Shown here in pieces: positions 26,236-34,351 of a DNA stretch of 64,000 bases. The first letter of the stretch is position 1. Each line of letters opens with the position of its first letter. Origin of the DNA: Oscillospiraceae bacterium HV4-5-C5C. Its GTDB lineage: Bacteria; Bacillota; Clostridia; Saccharofermentanales; Fastidiosipilaceae. The stretch is taken from the NCBI GenBank assembly GCA_012034405.1, contig JAAVLZ010000015.1, positions 1 through 64,000 of the forward strand, in the 5' to 3' direction. The notes under the pieces were generated by a model. The model saw only the letters and a list, made by a program, of their open reading frames with translations, was not told where the DNA came from and made no database searches. The position numbers and the translations under genes are program-made.

Positions 26236-26793
26236 ATGAAAGATACAGGACAAAGCTTAGGCCATGATGGACAGCCGGACAAAAGCTATCTTGCCCGCTG
26301 CCAGAAAACACTGCGCAGCTGGGGAGCACCGCTCTCCGGATGGCATTGCAAAAAGATATACGACGTCCGCGAGGACGACTGGGACGCGCCACTCCACGTC
26401 TGCGAGCTGTGCGGATGCACCAAAGTCCGCTACGTGCATGTCATGACGCACCCGGACTATTTCGAGGACGTATCGGTCGGCTGCATCTGCGCCGGAGTCA
26501 TGGAAGGCGACATCCTCGCCGCCAAGGAACGCGAACGCCTCATGCGCAACCGCTCCAAGCGGAAACGCAGCTTCCCGAAACGCAAATGGCACCAGACTCC
26601 GAACGGCTGGAGCCTCACCTGCCACGGCGAGCAGATCCTCATCGGACACAGCCGCCACAACCCGGAGCGCCTCGGCGTGAAATACCGCGGACAATGCGTC
26701 TGGACCTACAAGGGCAAGCCGATCACAAACTTCCTCTCCGCAGCCTACGCCGCATTCAACCTGGTCGACCCTATTCCGGAGGTGTTGCCATGA
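26236..26793 (+). CDS. Phage protein with Cys-rich zinc-finger-like segment
   Basis: The ATG at 26236 follows GGAGGTTTTTACACC. The 185-residue protein has C-E-L-C-G-C near residue 56 and C-I-C-A about 25 residues later, spaced as zinc ligands. A basic linker (R-N-R-S-K-R-K-R-S-F-P-K-R-K) and a C-terminal W-T-Y-K-G-K-P-I-T segment follow. Basic and Cys-rich character suggest nucleic-acid binding. It overlaps the VRR-NUC gene by four bases, so it belongs to the same replication/repair set. Family not recognised. Confidence 0.65.
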   Translation: MKDTGQSLGHDGQPDKSYLARCQKTLRSWGAPLSGWHCKKIYDVREDDWDAPLHVCELCGCTKVRYVHVMTHPDYFEDVSVGCICAGVMEGDILAAKERERLMRNRSKRKRSFPKRKWHQTPNGWSLTCHGEQILIGHSRHNPERLGVKYRGQCVWTYKGKPITNFLSAAYAAFNLVDPIPEVLP

Positions 26794-27074
26794 AAAGCGA
26801 AAAGCAGATCGAAGCAGCCCTCGCCAGCGAAGTCAAAAAGCATGGAGGCATCGCGCCGAAATTCACGTCACCCGGTTTCGCCGGAATGCCGGACCGGATC
26901 ATCCTGCTGCCCGGCGGACGCATAGCATTCGCAGAGCTCAAGGCACCCGGAAAGAAGCCAAGAAGACTGCAGATTGCACGGCACCGGCTCCTGCGAAGGC
27001 TGGGATTCCGGGTTTACATCATCGACAGCACAGAACAGATCGGAGGTGTGATAGATGAGATTCTCACCGCATGA
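26790..27074 (+). CDS. VRR-NUC domain nuclease
   Basis: The ATG at 26790 follows GGAGGTGTTGCC. The 94-residue product is a minimal VRR-NUC (PD-ExK) nuclease: the early E-K-Q-I-E-A-A-L helix, K-F-T-S-P-G-F-A-G-M-P-D-R-I as the conserved Asp, A-F-A-E-L-K-A as the E-x-K, then a R-R-L-G-F-R-V-Y segment. Stand-alone phage VRR-NUC proteins commonly sit next to SNF2-type helicases, as here, and are thought to cut branched DNA. Confidence 0.9.
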   Translation: MKSEKQIEAALASEVKKHGGIAPKFTSPGFAGMPDRIILLPGGRIAFAELKAPGKKPRRLQIARHRLLRRLGFRVYIIDSTEQIGGVIDEILTA

Positions 27075-28401
27075 CTACCAGAAATACGCCATCGACTACA
27101 TCGAGTCGCATCCCGTCGCCGCGGTTCTCCTCGATATGGGACTCGGGAAGACGGTGATCAGCCTGACGGCGATCTTCGACCTCCTGTTCGACAGCTTCGA
27201 GGTCAGCCGGATTCTCGTGGTCGCGCCTCTCAGAGTCGCACGCGACACATGGCCCGCAGAAATACGGAAATGGGAGCACCTGTCCGGCCTCACCTACGCC
27301 GTCGCAGTCGGAAACGCACGCGAACGGAAAGCAGCCCTCATGCAGGGCGCAGATGTCACGATCATCAACCGGGAGAACCTCGGCTGGCTGATCGACGACT
27401 CCGGCATCCCCTTCACCTACGACATGGTGGTACTCGACGAGCTCTCCTCCTTCAAGAACCACAAGTCAAAGCGGTTCCGCGCCCTGATGAAGGTCAGGCC
27501 GAAGGTAAAGCGGATCATCGGACTCACCGGAACGCCATCGAGCAACGGCCTCATGGACCTGTGGGCGGAGTTCAAGGTCCTCGATCAAGGGCAGCGCCTC
27601 GGACGCTTCATCACCCAGTACCGGACGGCCTACTTCATGCCCGACAAGCGCAACGGCGAGATCATCTACTCCTACAAGCCGCTGCCCTACGCGGAGGATG
27701 CGATCTACCGGAAAATCTCGGATATCACGATCTCGATGAAGTCGACCGACCATCTGAAGATGCCGGAGCTCATCTCCACGCAGTACGAGGTGCAGCTGTC
27801 CGCCGACGAGCGCGAACGGTACGAGGAGCTGAAGAACGATCTGGTGCTGGAACTTCACGGCGACGAAATCACCGCCTCGAACGCCGCAACGCTTACCGGG
27901 AAGCTCTCCCAGCTTGCGAACGGCGCGATCTACTCCGACGACGGGAAGATCATCGAATTCCATGACCGGAAGCTCGACGCCTTGGAGGACATCATCGAGG
28001 CCGCGAACGGCAAGCCGCTGCTTGTCGCCTACTGGTTCCGGCATGACCTGGAGAGAATCCGAAGGCGGTTCGACGTCCGGGAGATCAAGTCGTCGCAGGA
28101 CATCGATGACTGGAATGCGGGCAATATTCCTGTAGCAGTCATCCACCCGGCCTCCGCCGGTCACGGGCTCAACCTGCAGTCCGGCGGATCGACGCTTGTC
28201 TGGTTCGGCCTCACATGGTCATTGGAGCTCTACCAGCAGACGAACGCCCGGCTCTGGCGGCAAGGCCAGAAAAGCCGGACCGTCGTCATCCAGCACATCG
28301 TCACGACGGATACCATCGACGGGCAGATCCTCAACGCCTTGAAACGCAAGGACAAGACGCAGTCGGCGCTTATCGCTGCGGTGAAGGCGGTGATGCGATG
28401 A
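27055..28401 (+). CDS. SNF2-family DNA helicase/translocase
   Basis: The 448-residue protein starts inside the end of the VRR-NUC gene (M-R-F-S-P-H-D-Y-Q-K-Y-A). It has Q-motif-like residues, Walker A D-M-G-L-G-K-T (about 26-32), Walker B V-V-L-D-E-L-S-S-F-K, T-G-T-P, and motif VI Q-T-N-A-R-L-W-R-Q-G-Q. This is the compact phage SNF2 type. The pairing with VRR-NUC suggests joint processing of replication intermediates. Confidence 0.95.
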   Translation: MRFSPHDYQKYAIDYIESHPVAAVLLDMGLGKTVISLTAIFDLLFDSFEVSRILVVAPLRVARDTWPAEIRKWEHLSGLTYAVAVGNARERKAALMQGADVTIINRENLGWLIDDSGIPFTYDMVVLDELSSFKNHKSKRFRALMKVRPKVKRIIGLTGTPSSNGLMDLWAEFKVLDQGQRLGRFITQYRTAYFMPDKRNGEIIYSYKPLPYAEDAIYRKISDITISMKSTDHLKMPELISTQYEVQLSADERERYEELKNDLVLELHGDEITASNAATLTGKLSQLANGAIYSDDGKIIEFHDRKLDALEDIIEAANGKPLLVAYWFRHDLERIRRRFDVREIKSSQDIDDWNAGNIPVAVIHPASAGHGLNLQSGGSTLVWFGLTWSLELYQQTNARLWRQGQKSRTVVIQHIVTTDTIDGQILNALKRKDKTQSALIAAVKAVMR

Positions 28402-28619
28402 ACGGCCCCTACGAGAATCTCGCCAATGCCGTCATCCTGCAGGCGGTCCGCGACTACCGGACAGCACTGAAGGCCCTGCGCATGAACCCGCGGAACAAGG
28501 CCGCGCAAACGGAGAAGGAATCCGTCGAACGGTTCTTCCGGTCCCAGTGGTATCAGGCGCTGACGACGGTTGACGGCGAGATGCTGATAAAAAAGCTCAA
28601 CGAGGAGGTGATGAGATGA
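28398..28619 (+). CDS. Small phage protein between SNF2 helicase and DUF1492 gene
   Basis: The ATG at 28398 overlaps the SNF2 stop. The 73-residue product is helical and charged: N-A-V-I-L-Q-A-V-R-D-Y-R-T-A-L-K-A-L, then E-S-V-E-R-F-F-R-S-Q-W-Y, which is a common pattern of small phage proteins preceding DUF1492 genes. It overlaps the next gene by four bases. Function unknown; DNA- or protein-binding is a guess. Confidence 0.7.
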   Translation: MNGPYENLANAVILQAVRDYRTALKALRMNPRNKAAQTEKESVERFFRSQWYQALTTVDGEMLIKKLNEEVMR

Positions 28620-29029
28620 CTCCGAAGCAATATCTGAATCAGGCCAAGCACCTGGATGCGCTGATCCACGCGCGGCTCCGGGAAATCGACTACTGGAGGG
28701 AAATGTCCACCAGCGTCAGCGGCATGCGCTACGACGGTATGCCGAGGAATCCGAACACGCCAAGCGACGCGCACTTCGTCACATGCCTCCACAAGATCGA
28801 CGAGATACAGGCCGACGTGGAGAAGAAGGTGGCGCAGCTCATTACGCTGCGGGACGAGATCAACGCGCGGATCGACCTGCTGGCTGATCCCGAGGAGCAA
28901 CTGGTTCTCCGCTACCGGTACATCGACAACTGCACGTGGGAGGAGATCGCCACCATGCTGAACGTCAGCCTCCGAACGGTTCACCGCATTCACGGATCGG
29001 CGCTTCAGAACTTCACGATGCCGGATTAG
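28616..29029 (+). CDS. DUF1492 protein, sigma region 4-like phage transcription regulator
   Basis: The 137-residue protein has an N-terminal coiled-coil helix pair, with a V-E-K-K-V-A-Q-L-I-T-L-R-D-E-I helix. Its C-terminal HTH resembles sigma-70 region 4: L-V-L-R-Y-R-Y-I-D-N-C-T-W-E-E-I-A, then M-L-N-V-S-L-R-T-V-H-R-I-H. Proteins of this type act as late-gene activators in phages of Gram-positive bacteria. Its place at the junction between replication and packaging genes fits that role. Confidence 0.85.
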   Translation: MTPKQYLNQAKHLDALIHARLREIDYWREMSTSVSGMRYDGMPRNPNTPSDAHFVTCLHKIDEIQADVEKKVAQLITLRDEINARIDLLADPEEQLVLRYRYIDNCTWEEIATMLNVSLRTVHRIHGSALQNFTMPD

Positions 29030-29120
29030 AAAAGTTGGCACGGTTTGGCACACTTTGGCACAGAATGGCAGACGCCTTCTGTGTTATCCTTACAATAGCG
29101 AAAACCATAAGAAGAACCAG

Positions 29121-29155
29121 AAGCCTTGCGAGCACCATGCCCGCAGGGCTTTTCT
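29121..29155 (+). terminator. Hairpin with T-run between regulator and packaging genes
   Basis: AAGCCTTGCG (29121-29130) pairs with CGCAGGGCTT (29142-29151) with one G-T pair, followed by TTCTT. It separates the early and late regions. Confidence 0.6.
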
Positions 29156-29180
29156 TATGCCCGAAGGGAGGCGGCAGGCC

Positions 29181-29534
29181 ATGCCAATGAAACCGAAGCG
29201 GCCCTGCCGCTATCCCGGATGCCCGAACCTCTGCGAGGACGGCGAACAGTACTGCCCGGAGCACAAGGCTCTGATGGAGAAGCACTACGAGACGTTCACG
29301 CGCGGCTACTCGACCGGCAAACGATACGGCAGGCATTGGAAACGCATCCGCGACCGCTACGTTCACAAGCATCCCCTGTGCGAGATGTGCCTTAAGCAGG
29401 GACGATACGTTGCGGTCGAGGAAGTCCACCACATCGTTCCCTTGTCGGAAGGTGGCACCAATGACGAGAGCAATCTCATGAGCCTCTGCAGGTCATGTCA
29501 CGAGAAGATCCACAGGGAACGCGGCGACCGGTAG
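29181..29534 (+). CDS. HNH endonuclease next to the terminase
   Basis: The ATG at 29181 follows GGGAGGCGGCAGGCC. The 117-residue product has an N-terminal Cys set (C-R-Y-P-G-C, C-P-E-H) and an HNH core: V-H-H-I-V-P-L-S-E-G-G, N-L-M-S-L-C, C-H-E-K-I-H. In cos-type siphoviruses this small HNH protein is needed with the terminase for cutting at cos. The 137 bases between this gene and the small terminase contain CGGGT-AATA-ACCCG and a CGCGCGTGTGCGC string and are the likeliest cos region. Confidence 0.9.
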   Translation: MPMKPKRPCRYPGCPNLCEDGEQYCPEHKALMEKHYETFTRGYSTGKRYGRHWKRIRDRYVHKHPLCEMCLKQGRYVAVEEVHHIVPLSEGGTNDESNLMSLCRSCHEKIHRERGDR

Positions 29535-29671
29535 GGGCGGTCGGAATCTCTACGAGGCGGCCTCCCGGAAAACGGCGCGGGGCTTTCTGTGCGAAAAAAG
29601 CGAAATCAAACGGGTAATAACCCGGTCCTTATATCTATTACGCGCGTGTGCGCATGAAAGGCGGTGACGAA

Positions 29672-30223
29672 ATGCCAACAAAATCGAATAACACAGGCGG
29701 TCGCGGCGGCAGACGTCCCGGCGCTGGCCGGAAGAAAACCGCCGTCAAGGAGAAGTTCGAGGCCGGGAATCCGGGCGGCAGAAAGCTCGAAGTGCTCGAC
29801 ATCCCGGACACCGAGGGCGAGGACATGCCAGAACCGCACGAGTTCCTCTCGGCGCGTCAGCATGATGGCTCCACTCTGGAGGCGGCTGACATCTACCGAG
29901 AGACCTGGGAATGGCTCGACAAGCTCGGCGTCGCGAAAGCCGTATCGCCGCAGCTGCTGGAACGCTATGCGATGTGCTCGGCGCGCTGGATTCAGTGCGA
30001 GGAAATGACGACCAAGCTCGGATATTTGAGCAAGCATCCGACGACCGGAAAGCCGATCCCGTCGCCGTTCATCAATATCGGCATCAACTACATGAATCAG
30101 GCGAACCGCCTGTGGGACGAGATCTTCCAGATCGTGAAGGAGAACTGCTCCACCGAGTATGGCGGCGCGAATCCGCAGGACGACGTGATGGAGAGACTGC
30201 TTCGTGCCAGAAAGGGAATGTAA
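29672..30223 (+). CDS. Small terminase subunit, P27 family
   Basis: I choose the ATG at 29672, after GGCGGTGACGA; in-frame starts at 29648 and 29654 are possible. The 183-residue protein has the Arg/Gly-rich N-terminus usual for this family (R-G-G-R-R-P-G-A-G-R-K-K) and a helical middle with L-E-A-A-D-I-Y-R-E-T-W-E-W-L. I-N-I-G-I-N-Y-M-N-Q-A-N-R-L-W follows near 145. It binds the packaging site and hands DNA to the large terminase at 34352. Unusually, about 4 kb of methylase, homing nuclease and small genes separate the two subunits. Confidence 0.85.
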   Translation: MPTKSNNTGGRGGRRPGAGRKKTAVKEKFEAGNPGGRKLEVLDIPDTEGEDMPEPHEFLSARQHDGSTLEAADIYRETWEWLDKLGVAKAVSPQLLERYAMCSARWIQCEEMTTKLGYLSKHPTTGKPIPSPFINIGINYMNQANRLWDEIFQIVKENCSTEYGGANPQDDVMERLLRARKGM

Positions 30224-31486
30224 ATGAACACACAAAGACTTGAACAGGTACCGATTGACAATCTGGTGCCATATGCCCGGAACGCCCGGACACATAGTAA
30301 AGAACAGATCGCGCAGCTCCGCTCCTCCCTCCGGGAGTTCGGATTCGTAAGCCCTGCGGTCATCGATCAGGATTACAACATCCTCGTCGGCCACGGACGG
30401 ATTGCTGCTGCCCGTGAGGAAGGATACAAGACCGTCCCGTGCGTCTTCGCCGAAGATCTGACCGACACGCAGAAACGCGCCTACATACTCGCCGACAACC
30501 AGCTCGCGCTGAACGCCGGATGGGACGAGGAAATGCTGTCCGTCGAATTAGCTGACCTGCAAGAGAACGCGTTCGACCTCTCCCTGCTCGGTTTCGACGA
30601 CAAGGAGCTGGAGAAGCTGCTCGGCAGCGATACAGAGGCTGAGGAGGACGATTTCGATGTTGATGCGGAACTGGAAAAGCCGTGCTTCTCAAAACCAGGC
30701 GACCTCTGGCATATCGGGAAGCATACGGTCGTCTGCGGAGACTCCACCGACCCGGAAACATTCGCGAAGCTGCTCGGCGACAAGAAGGTCAACCTCGTCT
30801 GCACCGACGCGCCGTACTTCGTCAACCTGGAGAATGCGTCCGGGAAGATTGCCAACGACGACCTCAAGGGAACGCAGGCTTATGACTTCCTGATGAAATG
30901 TTTCTCTAATTTCAAGAACGCTATGGCGGACGACGCTTCGATTTACGAGTTCTATGCGACCATGCAGGCGCGCGTGTTCTACGACGCCTTCGAGGACGCC
31001 GGATTCAAGGTCGGAGCCGGACTCATCTGGAAGAAGCCGCGCGCTCCGCTCATGCGCACCGACTGGAAGTTCAACATGGAGCCGATCATCTTCGGCTGGC
31101 GCAAGGACGGCAAGCACAAATGGTACGGCGACCAGAAGCAGAAAGCCGTATTCGAATTCGACGGCGTGAAGAACTCCAAAGAGGACGGCTTCGGACACCC
31201 TTCCAGCAAGCCCGTGCCGCTCATCGCCTACCTCATCGAACAGAGCACCGCGACAAACGGACTCGTGCTTGACGGGTTCCTCGGCTCCGCCTCAACGCTC
31301 ATCGCCTGCGACCAGATCGGACGCATATGCTATGGCGTGGAGCTTGAACCCAAATATGTAGATGTAGCCGTCGTCCGTTACCTGCATTCACATAATGAAG
31401 ATTCAAGCGATGTGAAGCTCGTCCGTGACGGGAAGGAATACACATACGAACAGGCGCTTGAAATGATGGAGGCTGTTGATGAGTAA
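30224..31486 (+). CDS. ParB-domain/DNA methyltransferase fusion
   Basis: The 420-residue protein begins with a ParB/Srx-like domain (I-D-N-L-V-P-Y-A-R-N-A-R-T-H, G-H-G-R-I-A-A-A, to about 110). A DNA adenine/cytosine methyltransferase follows. Its catalytic motif IV reads C-T-D-A-P-Y-F-V, with Ala where D-P-P-Y is usual, and the cofactor loop is F-L-G-S-A-S near the end (a beta-class motif order). Such fusions are common beside phage terminases and may modify phage DNA against host restriction. ATG at 30224 abuts the terS stop. Confidence 0.85.
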   Translation: MNTQRLEQVPIDNLVPYARNARTHSKEQIAQLRSSLREFGFVSPAVIDQDYNILVGHGRIAAAREEGYKTVPCVFAEDLTDTQKRAYILADNQLALNAGWDEEMLSVELADLQENAFDLSLLGFDDKELEKLLGSDTEAEEDDFDVDAELEKPCFSKPGDLWHIGKHTVVCGDSTDPETFAKLLGDKKVNLVCTDAPYFVNLENASGKIANDDLKGTQAYDFLMKCFSNFKNAMADDASIYEFYATMQARVFYDAFEDAGFKVGAGLIWKKPRAPLMRTDWKFNMEPIIFGWRKDGKHKWYGDQKQKAVFEFDGVKNSKEDGFGHPSSKPVPLIAYLIEQSTATNGLVLDGFLGSASTLIACDQIGRICYGVELEPKYVDVAVVRYLHSHNEDSSDVKLVRDGKEYTYEQALEMMEAVDE

Positions 31487-32090
31487 TGTGAAATACAACT
31501 TCTCGGATGATGGAACTACAGCTTATGGCGAATTGCCCAGCGGCGAAGTCTTTGTCCTCGACGCAGACATGCTTGCAGCAATCAATGGCATCAATTTCTA
31601 TATAGGAAGCAAAGGACCACACTCTTCCGGTTTCTACGTAATTGACTGCAACGGACGCGCTCTCCACGATTACTTGTTCGAACATAGAGATGGATTTGAA
31701 ATTGATCACATCAATCTTGATACGCTCGATAATCGCAGATGCAACATCCGATATTGCACCCACCAACAGAATCAGATGAATCAACCGCTCCAGCAAAACA
31801 ACACATCTGGAGTAAGCGGAGTCAGCTATTATCCTTCGCGGCACAAGTTCCGTGCAAGGATCAAAGTCAATCAGCATGAGATTCATCTGGGCTATTACGA
31901 CACCTTCGAAGATGCCGTCATGGCAAGGAATGTCGGAATGCTCTGTATGTTCGGGCAATATGGCCGTTATAACGATGTCGGGAGAACCCCAGAATGGATT
32001 AAAAACAATGTTGCAGATAGATGTGCGCGCTTTGAGGAGTTATCTCAGAGTAGCGCATTTTTTGATTTCTGGAGAGTCGACGAAGTCTGA
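31479..32090 (+). CDS. HNH/AP2 homing-type endonuclease
   Basis: The ATG at 31479, six bases after GGAGG, is preferred to the TTG at 31476. The 203-residue protein has an HNH core (F-E-I-D-H-I-N, then N-R-R-C-N-I-R-Y-C-T-H-Q-Q-N) and an AP2-type DNA-binding domain (S-G-V-S-G-V-S-Y-Y, K-F-R-A-R-I, H-L-G-Y-Y-D-T-F-E-D-A). That is the layout of free-standing homing nucleases. It is visibly more AT-rich than its neighbours and overlaps the methylase stop, so it is probably a later insertion. Confidence 0.85.
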   Translation: MSNVKYNFSDDGTTAYGELPSGEVFVLDADMLAAINGINFYIGSKGPHSSGFYVIDCNGRALHDYLFEHRDGFEIDHINLDTLDNRRCNIRYCTHQQNQMNQPLQQNNTSGVSGVSYYPSRHKFRARIKVNQHEIHLGYYDTFEDAVMARNVGMLCMFGQYGRYNDVGRTPEWIKNNVADRCARFEELSQSSAFFDFWRVDEV

Positions 32091-32165
32091 TTCCTTTGTG
32101 TACTAAGCACAGTTTCATGCCCTGATAATCGGCTTATTTTCTACCGGAGAAATATCGCAGATTCG

Positions 32166-32216
32166 CTTGCTATTACAGGCCTTCAGAGTGATGTATAGAC
32201 ATGCCGAAAGGCACAG
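32166..32216 (+). promoter_or_regulatory. Repeated leader element, copy A, with GAAA-capped hairpin
   Basis: CTTGCTAT begins the element; AGAGTGATGTATAGACATGCC lies downstream, and TGCC-GAAA-GGCA (32202-32213) forms a tetraloop hairpin followed by CAG. Copy B at 33437 is identical over about 30 of 31 bases in the 3' part. The TTGCTA and TGTATA words, 19 bases apart in both copies, could be promoter boxes for a phage-modified polymerase. The ATG at 32255 lies about 40 bases on. Confidence 0.5.
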
Positions 32217-32254
32217 GGCCTTCCGGACAAACGCATACCAAGGAGGTAAACACA

Positions 32255-32986
32255 ATGCGAATCAACTACAACGTAACAGGAGCACAGAGAAAAGAACTGG
32301 TCAAGGTCATCTCCGACACCACCGGAGCCAAGGCCACCTACATGAAGATGCCAACCTGCAACTACGAGATCGACTGCTTCACCGTCACCAAGGATGGCGC
32401 ACTCGAGTTCGACGACATGGCGGATTCCGAAGAAGTCGAGAAGGTCCTCGATGCCATCGCCGCCGCAGGATTCGAGCCAGAGCCGCAGGAGCCTGCGGAA
32501 CCGGAGCCGGAGGAAGACGCCGAGGAAGCGCCGGAAACCGATGAAACAGGCCTCACGGTCGAACTTCCGCTCGACAAGGTCGCGGTCGGAACGCTGACCA
32601 ACATCCTCGAGGCCAAGGGAACGCTCATCAAGAAGGCGCTCGGCATCGACGACCTGCGGTTCGAGATCCGGGACGACAAGATCGCCTTCCCTTGGTTCAA
32701 GGAACTGCCCACGCCGGATGAAACCAGAGCCTACACGATGTTTATCGCTCAGCTCTGCAAGCTCTCCAAGAATCTGAAACGCGCGAGCTCGACTGAGACA
32801 CCGGTCACAAACGAGAAGTACGCATTCCGTTGCTTCCTGCTCCGGCTCGGATTCATCGGCAGCGAGTACAAGCAGGAACGGAAAATCCTGCTCCAGAACC
32901 TCGAGGGCAACTCAAGCTGGAAGAACGGCGTTCCTAAGAAGGAAACAACCGAGGAAGCCGCTGAGAACAAGGAGGTGCAGGCATGA
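32255..32986 (+). CDS. Virulence-related-like phage protein, function unknown
   Basis: The ATG at 32255 follows GGAGGTAAACACA. The 243-residue protein has an N-terminal domain (I-N-Y-N-V-T-G-A-Q-R-K-E-L-V), a Glu/Pro-rich linker at about 85-110 and a C-terminal domain with A-L-G-I-D-D-L-R-F-E-I. The end reads F-L-L-R-L-G-F-I-G-S-E-Y-K, a pattern seen in clostridial phage proteins annotated as virulence-related. The function is not known. It overlaps the DUF4314 gene by four bases and is driven by leader copy A. Confidence 0.6.
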   Translation: MRINYNVTGAQRKELVKVISDTTGAKATYMKMPTCNYEIDCFTVTKDGALEFDDMADSEEVEKVLDAIAAAGFEPEPQEPAEPEPEEDAEEAPETDETGLTVELPLDKVAVGTLTNILEAKGTLIKKALGIDDLRFEIRDDKIAFPWFKELPTPDETRAYTMFIAQLCKLSKNLKRASSTETPVTNEKYAFRCFLLRLGFIGSEYKQERKILLQNLEGNSSWKNGVPKKETTEEAAENKEVQA

Positions 32987-33207
32987 GGATGATCAGGCCG
33001 GAGCAGCTTGAACAGCTGAAGAAAACCTACCCAGATGGCACGCGCGTGGAGCTCGTCCGCATGGATGACATTCAGGCTCCACCTGCCGGAACCCGCGGCA
33101 CCGTCTACGGCATCGACGACACTGGCAGCCTGCTGGTCCACTGGGACAACGGCAGCGGCCTCAACGTGATCTACGGCGAGGACATCGTGCGGAAGGTGGT
33201 GGAATGA
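32983..33207 (+). CDS. DUF4314 protein
   Basis: The 74-residue protein matches DUF4314: L-K-K-T-Y-P-D-G-T-R-V-E-L, P-A-G-T-R-G-T-V, L-L-V-H-W-D-N-G-S-G-L and Y-G-E-D-I-V. It is a small SH3-like beta-barrel of unknown role, very common in phages and plasmids of Clostridia. It overlaps the preceding gene by four bases and is followed by the DUF5049 gene after one base, so the three form one unit. Confidence 0.85.
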   Translation: MRMIRPEQLEQLKKTYPDGTRVELVRMDDIQAPPAGTRGTVYGIDDTGSLLVHWDNGSGLNVIYGEDIVRKVVE

Positions 33208-33208
33208 C

Positions 33209-33394
33209 ATGGACGAGAAAGTACGCGAACAGATTATGGCCATCCGAGATACGGGCAAGGTCAATATGCTATCGATTCTCGAGGTTCAGCGGCTGGCGTT
33301 CGATTCCGGATACTACGAATTAGTCCTCTACATTGAGGATCACCGCCGCGAATATGTGCATTTCATTATGACCGGCGAAACGCAGGAATCCTGA
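33209..33394 (+). CDS. DUF5049 protein
   Basis: The 61-residue helical protein (V-R-E-Q-I-M-A-I-R-D-T-G-K-V-N-M, L-A-F-D-S-G-Y-Y-E-L-V, H-F-I-M-T-G-E) has the pattern of DUF5049, a small phage family. It normally accompanies DUF4314, as here. Function unknown. Confidence 0.75.
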   Translation: MDEKVREQIMAIRDTGKVNMLSILEVQRLAFDSGYYELVLYIEDHRREYVHFIMTGETQES

Positions 33395-33436
33395 TTTTCA
33401 GACACAGAAATTTATCAATTTATCTGGCCGAATTGA

Positions 33437-33487
33437 CTTGCTATATACCCTCGAAAGAGTGATGTATATACATGCCGAAAGGCACAG
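33437..33487 (+). promoter_or_regulatory. Repeated leader element, copy B
   Basis: Same layout as the 32166 element: CTTGCTAT, then AGAGTGATGTATATACATG and the TGCC-GAAA-GGCA hairpin (33473-33484). Here an additional TTGACT overlaps the first box. The ATG of the following gene is 31 bases on, after AGGAGGA. Confidence 0.5.
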
Positions 33488-33517
33488 AAAACAAGCGAAA
33501 ATCAGGAGGAACGCACG

Positions 33518-33997
33518 ATGGAAAAGAACACCTACTTCGAACACATGAGAAACACGGCGATCGCCTACAACGAGGCGCAGGCCATCCGCGAAAAGGAACG
33601 CGACGCCATGATCGCCGCTGATAACTGGGACGGCGTCAAGGCCTTTGACAGGCGCGAAAAGGAGGAATTCCCGTACCCATTCACCGCCGGTCAGAACAAG
33701 GCGCTGGTCCTCTACGACCGGAGTCTCAGGAACGGCGCGGATGCCTTCGAGGCCGACGACCTGCCTTGGGACTACGAGCTGGCCGACTTCGTTGAAACGC
33801 TCCGGAACGCCGGAATCAAGGCAATTGTGGTGACCGACCAGAGCACCGGCCTGATGGACGGAATCTACGGACTGACAAACCTCGGCTGCCGGATGAACGG
33901 ACTCAAGACCGTCACCAGAGCCGACGACCACCGCTTCGGCAGCAAGGAGCCGGAACGCAGGAACGGCATCGAATTCATCATCAGCGAGGAGGCCTGA
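33518..33997 (+). CDS. Phage protein of unknown function
   Basis: The 159-residue protein starts at ATG 33518 after AGGAGGAACGCACG. It has an N-terminal charged helix (A-Q-A-I-R-E-K-E-R-D-A-M) and a Rossmann-like half (F-V-E-T-L-R-N-A-G-I-K-A-I-V-V-T-D-Q-S-T), then G-I-E-F-I-I near the end. Proteins of this type occur beside DUF4314 in related prophages. No reliable function. It lies directly downstream of leader copy B. Confidence 0.65.
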   Translation: MEKNTYFEHMRNTAIAYNEAQAIREKERDAMIAADNWDGVKAFDRREKEEFPYPFTAGQNKALVLYDRSLRNGADAFEADDLPWDYELADFVETLRNAGIKAIVVTDQSTGLMDGIYGLTNLGCRMNGLKTVTRADDHRFGSKEPERRNGIEFIISEEA

Positions 33998-33999
33998 CC

Positions 34000-34227
34000 A
34001 TGTGGACAAACGGCAGCTTATTGATTGACGGCACAGTCGTTAAATACTGGGTAAAGCACTATGACGAGCCTTCCGAGGATTACGGAATCGACGGCGGACG
34101 CATTTCCAAGATGGAGCTGCGTGTGGGCGGCAAGGTCACACTGAACTACGACCGCGGCTGGGACATCGAGCCCGAAGACGAAGCAAGCCAGCTCGCCTAC
34201 GCGGTGCTCATGAAGCAGTACAACTAA
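34000..34227 (+). CDS. Small phage protein before the large terminase
   Basis: The 75-residue product has a beta-rich pattern: G-S-L-L-I-D-G-T-V-V-K-Y-W-V-K, a G-I-D-G-G-R-I-S-K segment, N-Y-D-R-G-W-D-I, and a short C-terminal helix. It starts three bases after the preceding stop, so it is probably translated with it. Not recognised. Confidence 0.6.
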   Translation: MWTNGSLLIDGTVVKYWVKHYDEPSEDYGIDGGRISKMELRVGGKVTLNYDRGWDIEPEDEASQLAYAVLMKQYN

Positions 34228-34303
34228 GCAACACCAGAATTTGAATATTCCGAAAGCAGAGCCTGAGAACGGCTCTCGCTCTCGTACTGATAGAAATTAC
34301 GCA

Positions 34304-34328
34304 GATCGCTTCGGCGGTCTTTTATTTT
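34304..34328 (+). terminator. UUCG-capped terminator before the large terminase
   Basis: GATCGC (34304-34309) and GCGGTC (34314-34319) pair around TTCG and are followed by TTTTATTTT. The stem includes one T-G pair. Confidence 0.75.
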
Positions 34329-34351
34329 GCCATGAAGGGAGTGATTTTCCA

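Noticed and set aside
31476..32090. AP2 domain as a transcription regulator
   Set aside because: The HNH residues before the AP2 part and the local AT-richness fit a homing nuclease better than a regulator.
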